Positions 25,657-38,507 are shown, counted from the stretch's first letter. The stretch is DNA of 64,000 nucleotides from Plumapathes pennacea (GCA_964036295.1 OZ038464.1:20473443-20537442); one strand, 5' to 3'. Made by a program: numbers and translations. The notes: a model not told the origin generated them from the letters alone.

Positions 25657-28600
25657 CTACTTTGGCTGTGATGCCAGTGCAGGAGAAGAGTTCAGAAGCC
25701 TCTGCTCATGGTTATATTGCTTAAAGAAGGTCTTGCAATATTCATAGGAACTGATCATGATGGCACATGCTGGGGCCACTTTCATTGATCTGGCAGTTAG
25801 CCCTACAAGATAAACAAATTGTCAAACAAGTTTCCAGACTTGTCAAAGTTCCATAGTGAAGACATGCAAAAAGTCCATGGAACTGCATCAATAAACACTA
25901 AATGTTTTCAACAACCAAAGATTGTATACCTGCCAACTTTTTCAAGTCAAAAGGTGTGAGAAGTGCCAGGACTGTTTGAAGACAACCGGACTATCTCGGA
26001 AGACGTCCAAAGAGTTCCAAAGAGGTTCAGAAGATTTTGGAAGTTCCAGTTCACTAAAGCACAACCTCGGCCCCAGTGGTTTTCCCTTCAAAAATCGGAG
26101 AATTCAGGGAAAGTACCCTCATTTACATGGACATAGAACTTTCTTCTCACATCAGTTCAAGTTTTCATATTTTTTGAATAACCCAAATGCTTTAACCAGG
26201 CATGAGAAATTGGTCTGTAGGTGTGAAATCGAAGTTTTCAACCATTGGCAGGTATAAGATTGCCCTATGACAGTACTTGTGAGTACAGTTGTAGATACAA
26301 CTGTGCAAACATTACTGAGGTGTGAAGATCACTTTCACCACCATTCTTAAATGCAATGATATAGCCAGGATTTCAACAGAAATCAAACCCATAGCCTTTG
26401 TGATACTGGTGCGACAACATGACAACACAACAACTATGATTGAGTTATGGTACCTGCAAACCCAAAATTTATAAACAAACAAAAACCCAAATCAAATGAA
26501 ATCAAAGCAGCATACAGTACTGTCACATTTGTACCTCATCAGCATTGACACTAAGTGTAGAGAGGTCATACAGTAGCTGAGCATTTTCATAGATTCCTCA
26601 CACTGTGCTATAAATATTTTACTAACCAGCATATAGACTTCTCAAGCCCCTGTCTTTGTACAACTTAAAAATGAGGGAGTAGGTGAAGGGTAGCTTCTTC
26701 CTTGCAGCTGGATCTGTAGATTAGAAAATACAATGTTGATGTGATATCACTTAATAAGTACTGTAAACTCTTTCATTTATGACCCATCAAATACTTCCTC
26801 TCGTGCATGACTGGTGGAATTGTGACTACTATCCTACTATCCTTCTACCCTTTTTTCTTAAAAAAAAAAATCTCTTATCCCTCCTCTGTCATGTCTTCAT
26901 GCCTCTTTCCTACAGCAAGTGTCATCTTCCCTAGATTCCTTTTTCATCACTCTTACCAAAGTCAAGTTCTCCCAGTTCAATCTGTCTGTGAGTCTTGACA
27001 ACATCAAAAGGTTGAGTGAGTAATGAAGCAATCTACCAAAAACACAGGAAGCAAACAAATAAAAATGAGGTCAAAGAATCAAAATGATTCCAGAAGCATA
27101 CAAAAACTGTAAGATCATAATAGGGAAAAGCAAAATAATTTGAATCAAGCTAGAAAATGTTCAATTCCTGAACTGTCAAATGAAACCTGAAAGTGTAACC
27201 ACTCAAACAGAAGCTCTCCAAATTATTGCATTTCCATACAGTGCTCACACAGTTGCTGAGTGAGTGAAGTTCACACTTTTCGGGTCATGCAGCTTAAATT
27301 GGACAAAGATGTGTGTTAGAAAGGTAAAACTTTGGATGGTACTGTAGTTGTCACTCTGATATCTGCAGCTAAAAATTTGATTACAAAACAAAGGCTTCTT
27401 ATTGAAGTTACACACCATTCCTGAAATTGCTCCAGCCATAAAATATTCTTTGAGCCCTGGGTCTTTGGAATGGGCCTTGGTATACTCATAGCTATACCAG
27501 TATATGGCTGAGAAAAGTATAAAATACAAAGTCAGTGCCAGACTGTCACAAATTAAAAGCACCAACTCAGCTTACACATGTGACTAACCTGAGAATGGCA
27601 CATCACGGAGTAGAGTAGGACCCAAACCTTGCCATAAAGACAAGATGCCACCTTGTTCTACTGCAGTCTTGATCACCGTCACCAGCTCTAGTTTTAAAGA
27701 AGACAACAATAAATCCATGTAATATTGTGGGGTTGAGCAGAAAAGGGGCTGTAAGTGAATATTTACTTGCTATTGCCAGCTCCCTAATCTTGTTTTGCCT
27801 GATGGACTCACAAAGTAGATACAGTAACTTACTTATACCACAATCAGCTGGCCATTATAACGCTGATGTAATCTCATCATAGTTTGTACAGACAAAGGAA
27901 TATTAATGAAAAAGAATCAGGAGTTACAAAGCACCTTTATAGTTGTAACCTTTCCTGGACTGTAGTTTGGTCCTAATCAGTTCCAAGGGAGAGATAATGC
28001 TGACAGATATAGCTGAAAGTCAGATTGACAATAAATCAGAGTTAGCAGTCAGCATTTGCAATCTACAGAAAAAAAATGACAGCTGCAATCATTCAATTAT
28101 AACCAAAGGATCTGAATGCTAAAGTTTGACTGCCTTACTTCTTCCAGTGATGCCTGCGAGTGCGGGTGAAAAAGTATTTCCTTCACTGAAACCATAGACC
28201 TCCTTTAGCTGGTCATACAATGTGTAGTAAATAATGGTGTTGGGAACAGCCATCACTCTGCAAAAACAACAACAACAACAAGCAAGTATATTTACAGTAA
28301 ATGAGATAAAAAAATTATGCTATCAATCACAACTTCTCGTGTGAATGTTAAACAAAATTATAGAACTCAAAAAAAAAAGAAAAAAAAAAAACTTACAAAG
28401 TTGGAGGTAAGCCTCTCCAAAGAGCAGGAATCCCTTCATATCGAGGTATCTTTATGAATGCATCCTACAAAAGACAAAAAGAATGGTAAAGTCTGTATAT
28501 ATTACTGCTCCACATTTTCATTACACCTCTCACAAAACAGACATCAGCAAGCGTAACATAAATGAGCAGACCTAACATGCATTAAATGAGCAGACCTAAC

Positions 28601-30135
28601 ATTCTGTTGGATACCTCTCACAAACAGACACCTTTTACAATGGACACCTCATGAATGGCCACCTTATAAGTAAATCATGTACAGTATAAATGGACACCTC
28701 ATAAATGGACACTTCTCATAAATGGACACCTCATAAATGGCCACCTTACATGACAGGTAAATCATGTATAAATGGACACCTCATAAAATAATGGACACCT
28801 CTTATAAATGGACATTTCTCATAAATGGACACCTCATACAAGTAAATGACATCTTTCATAAATGGACACCTCTTATAAAATAATGGACACCTCTTATAAA
28901 TGGACATTTCTCATAAATGGACACCTCGTAAATGACATCTTTCATAAATGGACACCTCACCAAATTGACACCAACAGTGTATCACAAATGGACACCTACT
29001 GTGTGGCATGAAATTTCACAGGAGTATATTGTCACAAATTTTATGGATTTTTAGACAATTTGCAAAAATTAAATTCCGCACAAATAAACTCCAGCGAAAA
29101 ATAAATCCACAAAAATGTACTCCTATTATTTATCAAATTCGTCCAGCACTATTATATGTTACGTGTTTTCCAGGCCAAGCACCTAACCGTGTACTGTAGC
29201 CTTGAGTTGTAATGGATGACTTGTGACATTTTGTAAATTAGAGATTGATTAAGAAAAAGCAACCCCTTGTTGCTATGTACCAGTGCCAAATGTGAAAAGC
29301 AGACAGAAACTTGCCTGAAATCAGCGAAAATTTGTTCCTAACAGTAAATCTGTAAAATCCGCAAAATGCAAAAAAAGCAATCCGTGAAATAACTCCCACA
29401 AAATTTCATGCCACACGATATCGCAAATAGACACCTATCACAATATTAATGAATATCTCTCATGACAGCTCCAATACTGTACTTTTTACTCACCACAGTA
29501 GAGGTGAAACGCTGAGGTGGAGAAAGTGGCCTAAAGGGCGAGCCAACAGTTGAGCAATAGCACACATGATCCATCAACCCATTACAGAAAAGATAACAGC
29601 GATCTGTTTTTACATAAAACAAAAATCACACAGTTATGCATCACACTCGCTACTTGGGCATTCCCTATGCAATCTTAGAAGGGAAAGGGAATCTGCTTGC
29701 TATGCTTTACTGCTTACTAGTACACTCAGGTTATTATCCTGGGCAGAGGGGGGCAAAGTGCAAAATGCTCTGTACTGAATGATATCACAATGGCAGAAAT
29801 GTCATACATATTACAGTATGCATGTAGAATAATTTTATGTAATACATGTAAGAATGTTAATATGTAACTATGAACAGTGAGAAATGGAAAAATGAAAAAA
29901 GTATAAAAACTGCTTACTTTGCACAGCAGGAATGTGTTGCTGTGCTTGCATTCTGGTTTTGACCACATCAAAAGGTGTCACTAAAAATGAAACAGTAATC
30001 AACAAATCAACAAAAACAAACAAACCAAAAAATGCACATGTTACAAAAATATACAGTATACTTTGATCATTGTCTTGAGATATTGCACACCCATTGGAAA
30101 AATTCACTTTGATCACAGAAATACCGAGTTTGGCA

Positions 30136-30195
<60 letters not shown>

Positions 30196-30469
30196 GGAGT
30201 GGGGGAGGGGGAGGGGGTTCAACTTCTTTGTATATGTTTCAAATGTAATTATACATTAATTTCTTTTAAAACGTGGGGAAAACAACATCATAGAACAGTT
30301 TAACGATAATGTGACTTTCTGCAGATATATCTCTTCTTGTAAAAAGCGCAAAATAAAGTAGGTAGGAAACCAGAATACACTCACTTGACAAAGAAGTCAG
30401 CAAAGCTCCCGAGCCTGATGCTATTATCTGTTGACATGGGGTGATTTCTCCCAATGAAAGCTTCTTCAT
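25657..30469 (-). CDS. SLC25A39/40: Mitochondrial carrier SLC25A39/40, glutathione importer (11 exons)
   Basis: Inner-membrane carrier; human SLC25A39 and SLC25A40 bring glutathione into mitochondria. Exons on the minus strand: 30385-30469, 29918-29980, 29494-29603, 28397-28464, 28139-28257, 27950-28012, 27589-27687, 27416-27507, 26957-27032, 26627-26713 and 25657-25802. All junctions are GT..AG and in phase; total 335 aa (human SLC25A40 338). The three carrier signatures are present: TPFDVVKTR (residues 30-38), SPLELIRTK (in exon 6) and QPFDVVKTH (exon 9). Start [19 protein letters not shown] matches the family N-terminus, and [19 protein letters not shown] matches the second repeat. Matrix loop 1 carries four cysteines (C52, C56, C64, C66), like the regulatory cysteine cluster of human SLC25A39. 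Its 5' end faces MEIOC across 593 bases. Introns contain a minisatellite and a TG run. One gene here probably represents the state before the vertebrate A39/A40 duplication. Confidence 0.93.
28612..28998. repeat. Degenerate minisatellite, ATAAATGGACACCTC unit
   Basis: About 20 imperfect copies of a 12-17 base unit built on AAATGGACACCTC fill the intron between exons 3 and 4 of the carrier gene. Longer internal duplications are visible, for example the TAATGGACACCTCTTATAAA segment near 28791 and again near 28882. The same motif recurs faintly near 29425, so the array was once larger. Confidence 0.8.
30139..30195. repeat. TG dinucleotide microsatellite
   Basis: An uninterrupted TG run of about 28 repeats followed by a GGGGGAGGGGGAGGGGG purine block, in intron 1 of the carrier gene. 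Confidence 0.95.
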
Positions 30470-31062
30470 GGTTAACTAGGATTGCCTTAGTTCACTCGTT
30501 TCCGTGAGGATATCTTTAGTTCTGTATTGAAACGGTCAAAAGCTTGTGCTCAATACGTTCCAAATGGTCAGCCATGTTGCATAAGCGAAGACATCCCATA
30601 AGCCTCTTCGAGCGGCGTGTGCCTGTGGTGACCCGTGGGTGGGCTGGGGGAGAGGTTTAAACGTCAGGGAAAAGAATCACCCGAGGGTATTATGACGAAG
30701 ACGGTGACAAAAAAAAAAAAAAAAAAAAATAGTCAACACAAACTATGTCTATATATCTCGTATGTAAGAATTGTTTTCTTGTTATTTTATAAAAAGGGTC
30801 CATCGGCCCAAACAAGCTTCTTACGTCCAAAAATCGGCAATTCATCACGAGATAGGGTGAGGATGTGGTTAATTCTGGATTAACTTAATCCAGGTTTCAT
30901 CGTATACGTACCCGTACCCTCTCCTCTCTCATTTTCTTTAGCGGAATCACCCGTATCCTGATTGGTGGATTTTGGTGACGTGAAGATATTGACCAATCAA
31001 ATTTCGTGGTGCTGGGGGGAAGTAAGAAGTGAAGATTTGTTAGCGGAGACCATGGAGGAGTA
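30470..31062. promoter_or_regulatory. Divergent promoter of SLC25A39/40 and MEIOC
   Basis: The two start codons are 593 bases apart on opposite strands, so transcription must begin inside this interval. Near the MEIOC side an ATTGG (30961), a CRE/ATF-like TGACGTGA (30976-30983) and a CCAAT (30993-30997) are packed within about 40 bases. An A-run lies at about 30711-30728, and a TGGATTAACTTAATCCA palindrome near 30873-30889 resembles the ends of the MITE found at 60529. Shared regulation of the two genes is an inference. Confidence 0.5.
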
Positions 31063-31063
31063 A
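31052..31063 (+). promoter_or_regulatory. Minimal upstream ORF overlapping the MEIOC start
   Basis: ATGGAGGAGTAATGG: a Met-Glu-Glu-stop frame whose TAA shares its last A with the MEIOC ATG. The upstream ATG has a good Kozak context (ACCATGG). Such a 1-base stop-start overlap would force either leaky scanning or termination-reinitiation if the transcript starts upstream of 31052, which is not known. Confidence 0.55.
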
Positions 31064-34000
31064 TGGCGTTTTCAGCTCAGGCGGAGCATAGCCAAAATGA
31101 ACCGAAAGAAGGCCATGTTTTGTCGGCAATTGCCAAGGATTCTTCGAAAGAGAGAGCAAAGGTATATCTCGGCGCGTTCCCTTGTGACAACGCTGTCAAT
31201 TCGTGGAATTGCCGCCGCTGTTTTGTCCTGCGATCGCTTTGGGAATATCATTAGCTTTTATGCTGTTATAAAAACTGCTTGAAAGCCTTTCATAGTGCCT
31301 CTGTATTCTTCATCAGATTTTGATATTTCCGCTGCTATTAGGTAACATTCTAACCCTCTTTATCCGGTCGCCAGTTTGTCCCCAACCCCGCCGCTAAGCC
31401 ATTCGTACCGACTTCCAACTTTATTTCAAGTGCATCTCGGAGCTCAGATACGTCATGGACAGCTGACTCAGAGCAAACGAATAAGGTTAGTTCTCGGCTT
31501 TGTTAATACGGCTTCATTTCTAAATTTCTCTTCAACCTGTAACGAGATTTCGGTCCTCTTTTGTGTTACAGCACTAACTGTGAATACTGTATGTTGCTGT
31601 TCTGTGCCAGTGATCTGTTTGCTTGGAGATAACAGAATAGAAAATTCAATAGGAGGACAAGAGGGGCTTTAAGTTCGCTGATACTCTCGAGCCCTTTTTC
31701 TTTCCATCATAAACTTTGTTTCACCAGCGATCGTCGTAAACATAGTTGCTTGTGCAACAAGCTAGCGGTCGTTGTCGAGTTGATCGTGACAACTACATTT
31801 TTAATTCTCATCCGCTAAATATCCCCCAGTAGTTTTGCCAATAGTTACAAGTTTGAGTATATATTCTGGTTCATCACTTTGATGCATAATCTTTATTCTA
31901 GTTTTTCTGGAAATACCAATAAATTCATCGATGTTGTCGCTGGCTGTAAAATTTTCTGTGAGCCGAGTATGATTTTGTCCGCAATTTAGAAGACTTCTAA
32001 CTCATTTCTTATTTAGAATATTGTTGGTTACGGATTTTCAGCACTTTGCCCACTTCAGTCGATCTTTAGAGCGAGCTGTTGCCAGTTTGTTGTTATTTTG
32101 AAACCATCTTTTTTATTTTCAGTTTAATAATATCGGGTTTTCCTTTGGCCGACCGCGAACATAAAAGCCCTTTGTAAACATTATCAAGTTTTCATTTTGT
32201 TACCTGGGATATATGATTTTCGGAGTCGCAGGTAGCCGTAATTGCTGTCGAGAAAGAGTTCGGAAAGCAGATATAATAAATAAGCAGGGTATGAAGCAGC
32301 AAGCGTAAAATGTAGTACCGAATATCGTGTTGTATGTAGCTAGTGTACCATTGCAATTTTCAAGATCAAACCTATAATCGCGAGCACAATATTCAATCTC
32401 TTCAGTGTGTGACTGTGAATATTTTGAGAACCCGTCGGTAAAGTAGCTTTCAACTTCTAAATGGAGATCCTTTGACGAAATTTGGGATACTTGGGGGGTC
32501 CCGCGCGTTGCGACATAGGGATGTTATTGAGTTACGCTCCGCTGAGTTAGTTCGTCAATAGAAACAGTTTAACCACCCTCATTTCTATAATTGTCGTCTA
32601 GTCTCAAAATATCATTTGGTCGACCACAGTTCATACATGGTCGTTTCTTGTGAGTCGATTGATGCAAAGTGACCACAGATAAAATATATTTTCTCTTTTC
32701 AAAGCCAACTGTTATGTGATTCAGTGTGGAGAAAGTGGCAAGTGATCCTTTGGTTCAAGCTGTTCAGACTATCAATTCTCAATGCTCGTACATTTCTTTA
32801 GGACATGTCAGGAGGCATCGGAGATTTGAAATGTTGATTGACCATGACCCACTGAATATCATAGCAGTGGTACAACTGTAGAGTTATGGACTTATTAGTG
32901 GTTATCGAGGGGAGGGGAGGGAGGGGGTCTTGATCCAGGGGAACCCCCAGGCATTTGCAATGACACAAACAAATCCCCCTCAACTCAAAGACAGTACTTT
33001 GATGGTTGCTTAATTACTTTGTAGGCTCTCAGTTTTAGGAATAACATTGAAGCCAGCCCCACTTCTCCTGAGTATGGTCTCACAGCACCAGTGAACTATA
33101 TGAATGGTCCTTATGTGAATGGTATCACTGAACACATCAATGGAGTGTCTCAAGACGAGTCTGGGACCCCTTCCACTATGCATTCTAATAATCATATTGC
33201 TCTGCACTTACTGTCACAAGTCCTTGATGATGAAAGTGTTGTCAACTTCACAAATTTTGATGAATCCAGTGCTTGTTTTGAAGCATTGTCCTTTCCTTGT
33301 GCAGCCCCATTGGAACAAGGGTATGTAATGTGATTGTACAGTATATGACTGATGTTATTATTGCTTAAGGAGCACGCATTATGAGTTGAAATTTAGCTGT
33401 GTCTTTGGATTTCACATTTTGGAAGTACAGTATGTATAAACTTATCTGTTCAGGTTTTGACCGTAACTGAGCACCAAGAAACAGTGTTATTTGTACTCAG
33501 GTTATAGCAAAAGCCACATGCATCAGACCAGGGCTACCAGACTTCACTGCCTGGCTTATAGATTTTCCTGACTACTTTCTCAGATTATCTAAATGAGTTA
33601 ATGAATCATGACTACTGCATGTCATTGGGTGGTCAGGGAAATTTGTTAAAAATCAAGGAACATTGAAATTTTGGAAATATTGTCTGCAAGACACATGGCT
33701 GTACAGCTGATTGTACGTCAAGTAGTGTATATTTTTTTTAGAGTATGTTATATTGTTTTTCACTTCTTACTCAGGTCCAATGGAACATCTCATTCTTGGA
33801 CATCACCTGTTCAGGATTCCGCTCCAGGTGCCATGCCAATAATTGGTTCTTTTCCCGGACAAAACATCTGGTCGAGTGGAACAAATCCAAATTCAACCCC
33901 ACCCCTGTCACCTCTGGACATGTCACCATCATCAAGTTTTAACAGCTCTTCATTTGGAACTACTCCACCCCTACTGCTTCCGTCATCCCTTCCACCCAGT

Positions 34001-36287
34001 TCAGTTGACTCATCCAATAGGGCTTCACCCATTGTTAATGGTTACCATGATGACATCTCACCCCACCTCTCCCCCAGTAGTCAGACGTTTGGCTCTTGTG
34101 ATGTGTCTCCTCACTCATTTATGCCCATCAAGGATCCTTTCAAAGGGAAAAGCTGGCAGTCAGAAACAAGTCATCTTGGCAACTCAGGAAGTAGCTCATT
34201 TTCTATTTCTCGCTCCTCTTCGAATGCTGGACACTTGCCATTGTCCCACGATGCACGCCCTACATCACTGAATTTTGCAGATGTCAATGGTTACTCTTAC
34301 AACAGCTCTCCTAGCATGTCGCCTTCCTCACCTATGTCAAGTTATAGTAAATCTGACGCCAAGCATTTTGCCCTGTACAAGATGCCATCATTCAGGGATT
34401 CGTCTATTGGGCATAGCCCAAATGGTAAGGAAATGAGCTGGAAAGAGAATGGATATTCGAACCATGCCATGTCACCTCGCATGAGGAGCCCTTTGACCAG
34501 TGAACTGCACTTGAGGCTGGAGGAATGCTATGATCAGCTCAGGCTATTGGAAAGGGAGAGGAAAAAGGTATCCTACAAGACAAGTCTTTAATGTTTCATT
34601 GAAAAGTTTTGATGAGACAGACCTTCAAATGGATGTACAAGTCCACTTATGCCATGTTTACACAAGAGAAATTTACTGCAGTAAAAAAAATTACTGCGGT
34701 AAATTTGCATTTACCATGCCCTGCAAGATGGTAAATTGGCATTTACTACAGTGAATTTTAAAGTTCTGAACTACACTTACCAAGGTTTTGTAAATTGTCT
34801 ATACACATGGTACATTTACTGCAGTAAAGTACTTGCTTTCATTGAGGTTAATGTGTTTTGTGTAAACATGGCATTAGTGAGTTACGGTGCCTGCACCAGA
34901 AAAATTATTATCTGCTGACTGGAGATGTCTGCTAGTACATGTATAATTATAGAGGTTACTGTATGTTAAATGGCAGTGCAAATATAGCTATGGTATGAAT
35001 TTAAAAAGTCATTCATGAATGAATACTGACTGCAATCTTTTGGTGAACAGGCTGAGACTGAGGTGTCCAGACTTTGGTCAGGTCGACGTTTGTCAAATCC
35101 GGGGAACAGTGCAAATGTGCGGCTTCCTGCCAATCCATCCAGGGTGGATAAGTTGGTGGTGGATCAGTTCAGAGAACACGCCAAGGTGTGCAGTGGTATT
35201 GATACTCTGTCACTGTGCTTGGAAATAATTTTATTACTGTTTGTATGCAACACGAATGTCAAAAATATTCTACTTCTTTTTTCAAATTGGTCTTTGTGTT
35301 TTTGTGAAATCAGGTGGAGGCAATTGTGGGACGAATAGAGCGCATACGGCACTCTCCCCTACATGTCAGCATAAGTGAGAATGTAGACATGTGGCAAAGT
35401 GCCATTCGGGATCTGCAGGTGAAGCGCAAAGAAGAGGTGTACAACAGCAGTGGAGCCAGGAACAGACTGAGCTGTAGTCCACGGTATCAAGATGGCTCAG
35501 GTTAGTTCCACATTATATCCTTAAACTTTAGGCTTATTGGATAATGGCAATTAAAGAAACAGGGTTAGTCTCCAGGTTTCAGTAAAGAGGCAGAGATGGG
35601 AGAAGTTGGGGGGATTACATGTATGGGTTGAAATTTGTTTGAAATTCACAAGTGTTACAAGTACTGTACTGTAAATCCAAACTGTAAAGCTCAACATGAA
35701 AGTGAAGGCAGTGGAGGGAAAATTATTTGGATCTGGTAATAATACATGTATTATATAGAGAATATTACATGGGTGCACGGAGATATGAAATTTATCTTCG
35801 AGCGTTCATCTTGATGTTGAGGTGAACATGAGAAGATAAATTTCATATCCCCAAGCATCCATGTATTATTCTGTTTATTTCATAAACTTTGGTGTGATAC
35901 AGAGATTCCTGCCACTAAGAAATGCGAAAACATGCAAGGTCACTGCTTGGCTGATATCAACATGATATTTTCACGTGTGTTCAGATTCAACATTTCTCAG
36001 TGGCATAAATCTCTATCAAACCAGAGTTTATGTAATAAATTATTATTTTTTTCTTCGGTGTACAAAGTTGCCAAAGTATTGTGTGAACTCTTTCAGATCT
36101 CATGGCACTTGTGGCAGCTGTCAAGAACTTGCACCACAACACTCGGATAGTGCGCACAACAGTGTGGTGCGCTGTTCAACTGGTGACGTCCAAGACTGTA
36201 CCAAAGAGTGGGAGCTGTTGTAGTAATGAAGATATTACATCTACCAGTCCAGCAGAAAATGACGCAAGTTCTGACAATACATCTTGA
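31063..36287 (+). CDS. MEIOC: MEIOC, meiosis-specific coiled-coil protein (7 exons)
   Basis: In mammals MEIOC partners the RNA helicase YTHDC2 in germ cells and sustains meiotic prophase I. Exons are 31063-31161, 31375-31485, 33025-33320, 33775-34567, 35051-35185, 35314-35500 and 36097-36287, all in phase, giving 603 aa (human about 950). The C-terminal third (from ~410) is the conserved MEIOC domain: LHLRLEECYDQLRLLERERK, RLPANPSRVDKLVVDQFREH, IERIRHSPLHVSIS and VRTTVWCAVQLV align with the human protein. Residues ~170-405 are Ser/Pro-rich and look disordered. Residues 33-43 (KFVPNPAAKPFVP-like) resemble a PAM2 PABP-binding motif. The ATG used overlaps the stop of a three-codon upstream frame (31052-31063). 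Exon 3's start (GTAG|GCTCTC) is chosen because it keeps phase 0; a further small exon in the 1.5 kb second intron is possible. Two MITEs sit in introns 4 and 6. Confidence 0.9.
34649..34874. repeat. MITE in MEIOC intron 4
   Basis: Perfect 17-base inverted ends ATGCCATGTTTACACAA / TTGTGTAAACATGGCAT enclose 226 bases of AT-rich sequence with repeated TTTACTGCAGTAAA-type palindromes. Flanks are compatible with a short TA/TTA target duplication. No coding capacity. Confidence 0.8.
35756..35874. repeat. Small palindromic MITE in MEIOC intron 6
   Basis: Two ~45-base arms are reverse complements: ATTACATGG then GAGATATGAAATTTATCTTC on the left, mirrored on the right by GAAGATAAATTTCATATCCC and CCATGTATTAT. 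The loop is about 30 bases. Confidence 0.75.
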
Positions 36288-38507
36288 TGATAAATATTGG
36301 AGTTGCCATTGGATACAAGTAAACTCCCAAAGTAGTCCCCATTTCTGGATGGTCGCTGTTTTGGAAAATGCAGGCTAACTCCTATAACAATGCACACTTG
36401 CATTTTGGAGTGGCACTTGGTGTGGCATAAGTCAAACCTTACCTAATTCAGGGAATTCAATTTGGTTGCACGAAGAGACATTGACATGTAAATTGCTAAC
36501 AAAGTTGCATTCTCTTAAATCAATGCAACTGTTTGTAGATGAAAAGCAGCTCGAATGTTTCTCATACAGAAGTCTCACTAGATGGGTGAAAAGCTAGCCA
36601 GCTTAAATTGTGCAAAACAATGCAAAATGGACAGTATCAGTCTTACGTGTACATCGTGTTAACTCCAGCCATCAAGCTTTGTAGCTTTGAAGATGCACTT
36701 GGACAGCAGAATAACAAGGCATAAATAATTTTAAACTGCAGATTAAAAATACATCACCAGCTTCATGTACATCCAGGAGCAGTATTGGTGTGGGTTGAAG
36801 AATGAATGAGCCTTAATTATTTATTGTGATTGGAGCTTGGGTTTGAAGTTTAATAACAAAAAGAATGTGGGGTAATACAGAAACTGCTTGCCAAACTGCT
36901 ATTTACCAGGCTAAAGTTTGGCTTATTGTTAGTTGTGATAATTTCTCCTTGGCAGGCCAAGATATTGTAATCATTTAATATCAGTTAAATACTGAACAGT
37001 GCTTTCAACAATAATGCACTAAAAGTCTCATTTTGAATTGACAACATGATTGACCACACATACACCTGTAGTGACCCAAACAATTTTGATGCCGACATAA
37101 ATATATCCATAACGACACCAGCTTTTATGGCTGTGAATTATATAAAGTGTTCACAGATTTACTATTTACACCATCTAACTCTTCATTCTAACTAAAGTTT
37201 TCAAGTAAACACTGTAGAGTGTTGACGCCCTGATGTTTTTTTCTGGACTACCAGTATTTGTGCTGCTGCATAACTGTGAAGATGTCTCTATCTGCAGTTC
37301 TTGCAGAATATTAGGCAGTTTAAAATTGCCATATTCTGCAGTTGGCCATGCTTTGTCACCTTTTTGACACCAGGAAGAAAGAGGTGAGTATTGAAACACT
37401 GCAGCAAAAATAAAAGCTGCAGAATTTGCCACCTTCAGCCAATGTGATGAATCAATCAGGTCATGTGACTTATGGCAATCTTCAACTGTCTAGTGTGAGC
37501 TCTATCATGTGAATCAGACTTAGTTTGGGTTGGGACGTAACTGCAAGCAACGTACTGGATTGTCTGCAAAAAAAATCAGTAAATATTGAATTTGATGGTA
37601 CTGTAACTCCATACCGATGAAATACTAGCAACATCACAAACTCTAGTCAATCCTCAATCACATTCTTTGACACCAAGTTGTGAATGCCGATGATACCATA
37701 ATATTGGCACTAATGAGTGGGTAAGACATACTGTGATAGCACATTCATTACCCTCCCATGTTCTTGACGAAATAGCACAGATTATAATTTTGTGGTAAAA
37801 CTTCAGATGAGGTTTCAAGCTGTTCATCTTTAAAAAATAAAGTTCCTCTGATGGATGTCCCTTCTTTGAGAAAAGGGAACACATAAACAAGGGGTTAATT
37901 CCTACAATTCTTCTTTTACCTCACAGCACTTACAGCATTACAATAATGTACAATCATAATAGAGAACCCTCCCAACCTCTAATCTACCCCTTAGGGGTGG
38001 CGAATGGTAAAATCCAAGACCCTTCTTTGAAAACCCGAGACTTCAACCACTCCAAGACGGAAACAAACAAACAAACAAAAAAAAAAAAACAGACTGTGAC
38101 TCATAAAAAGGGCTGCCGAAATTCCAAGATCAGATCGAAACTTTCTGAGACCCACAATTTTTCAGGTACCATTTGCCACCCCTTAATCTGCATCTCATTG
38201 AGACGCATGCTAGTGTAATGATCAGGGGTCATTTAGTGAATTTCACACACTGAAAAGGATGCACTTTATTTCCTAAACTTGCTTTGAAAGAAGTTTTGTT
38301 ACATGTCAAATATAAATGAAATCAATCTTATAGTTTATGAGCTGGAGTCAATTCATAGCAAGTTGGACCCTTGTTCTGACATGTTAGAACAAATTTCCCT
38401 CGGGTCAACAAAATACATGATAATGTAAATAGTTCCAATAATAATAATAATTTTGATCCCCTCCCTGCACAGATCATGACTTGGAGTCATCATCATCATT
38501 TTGAAGT
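36288..38507. other. Convergent 3' intergenic region
   Basis: Lies between the stop codons of MEIOC and the PDP-type phosphatase, so it holds both 3' UTRs and spacer. No conserved exon or RNA gene recognised. An A-rich run with AAAC repeats occurs near 38061-38090. Confidence 0.45.
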
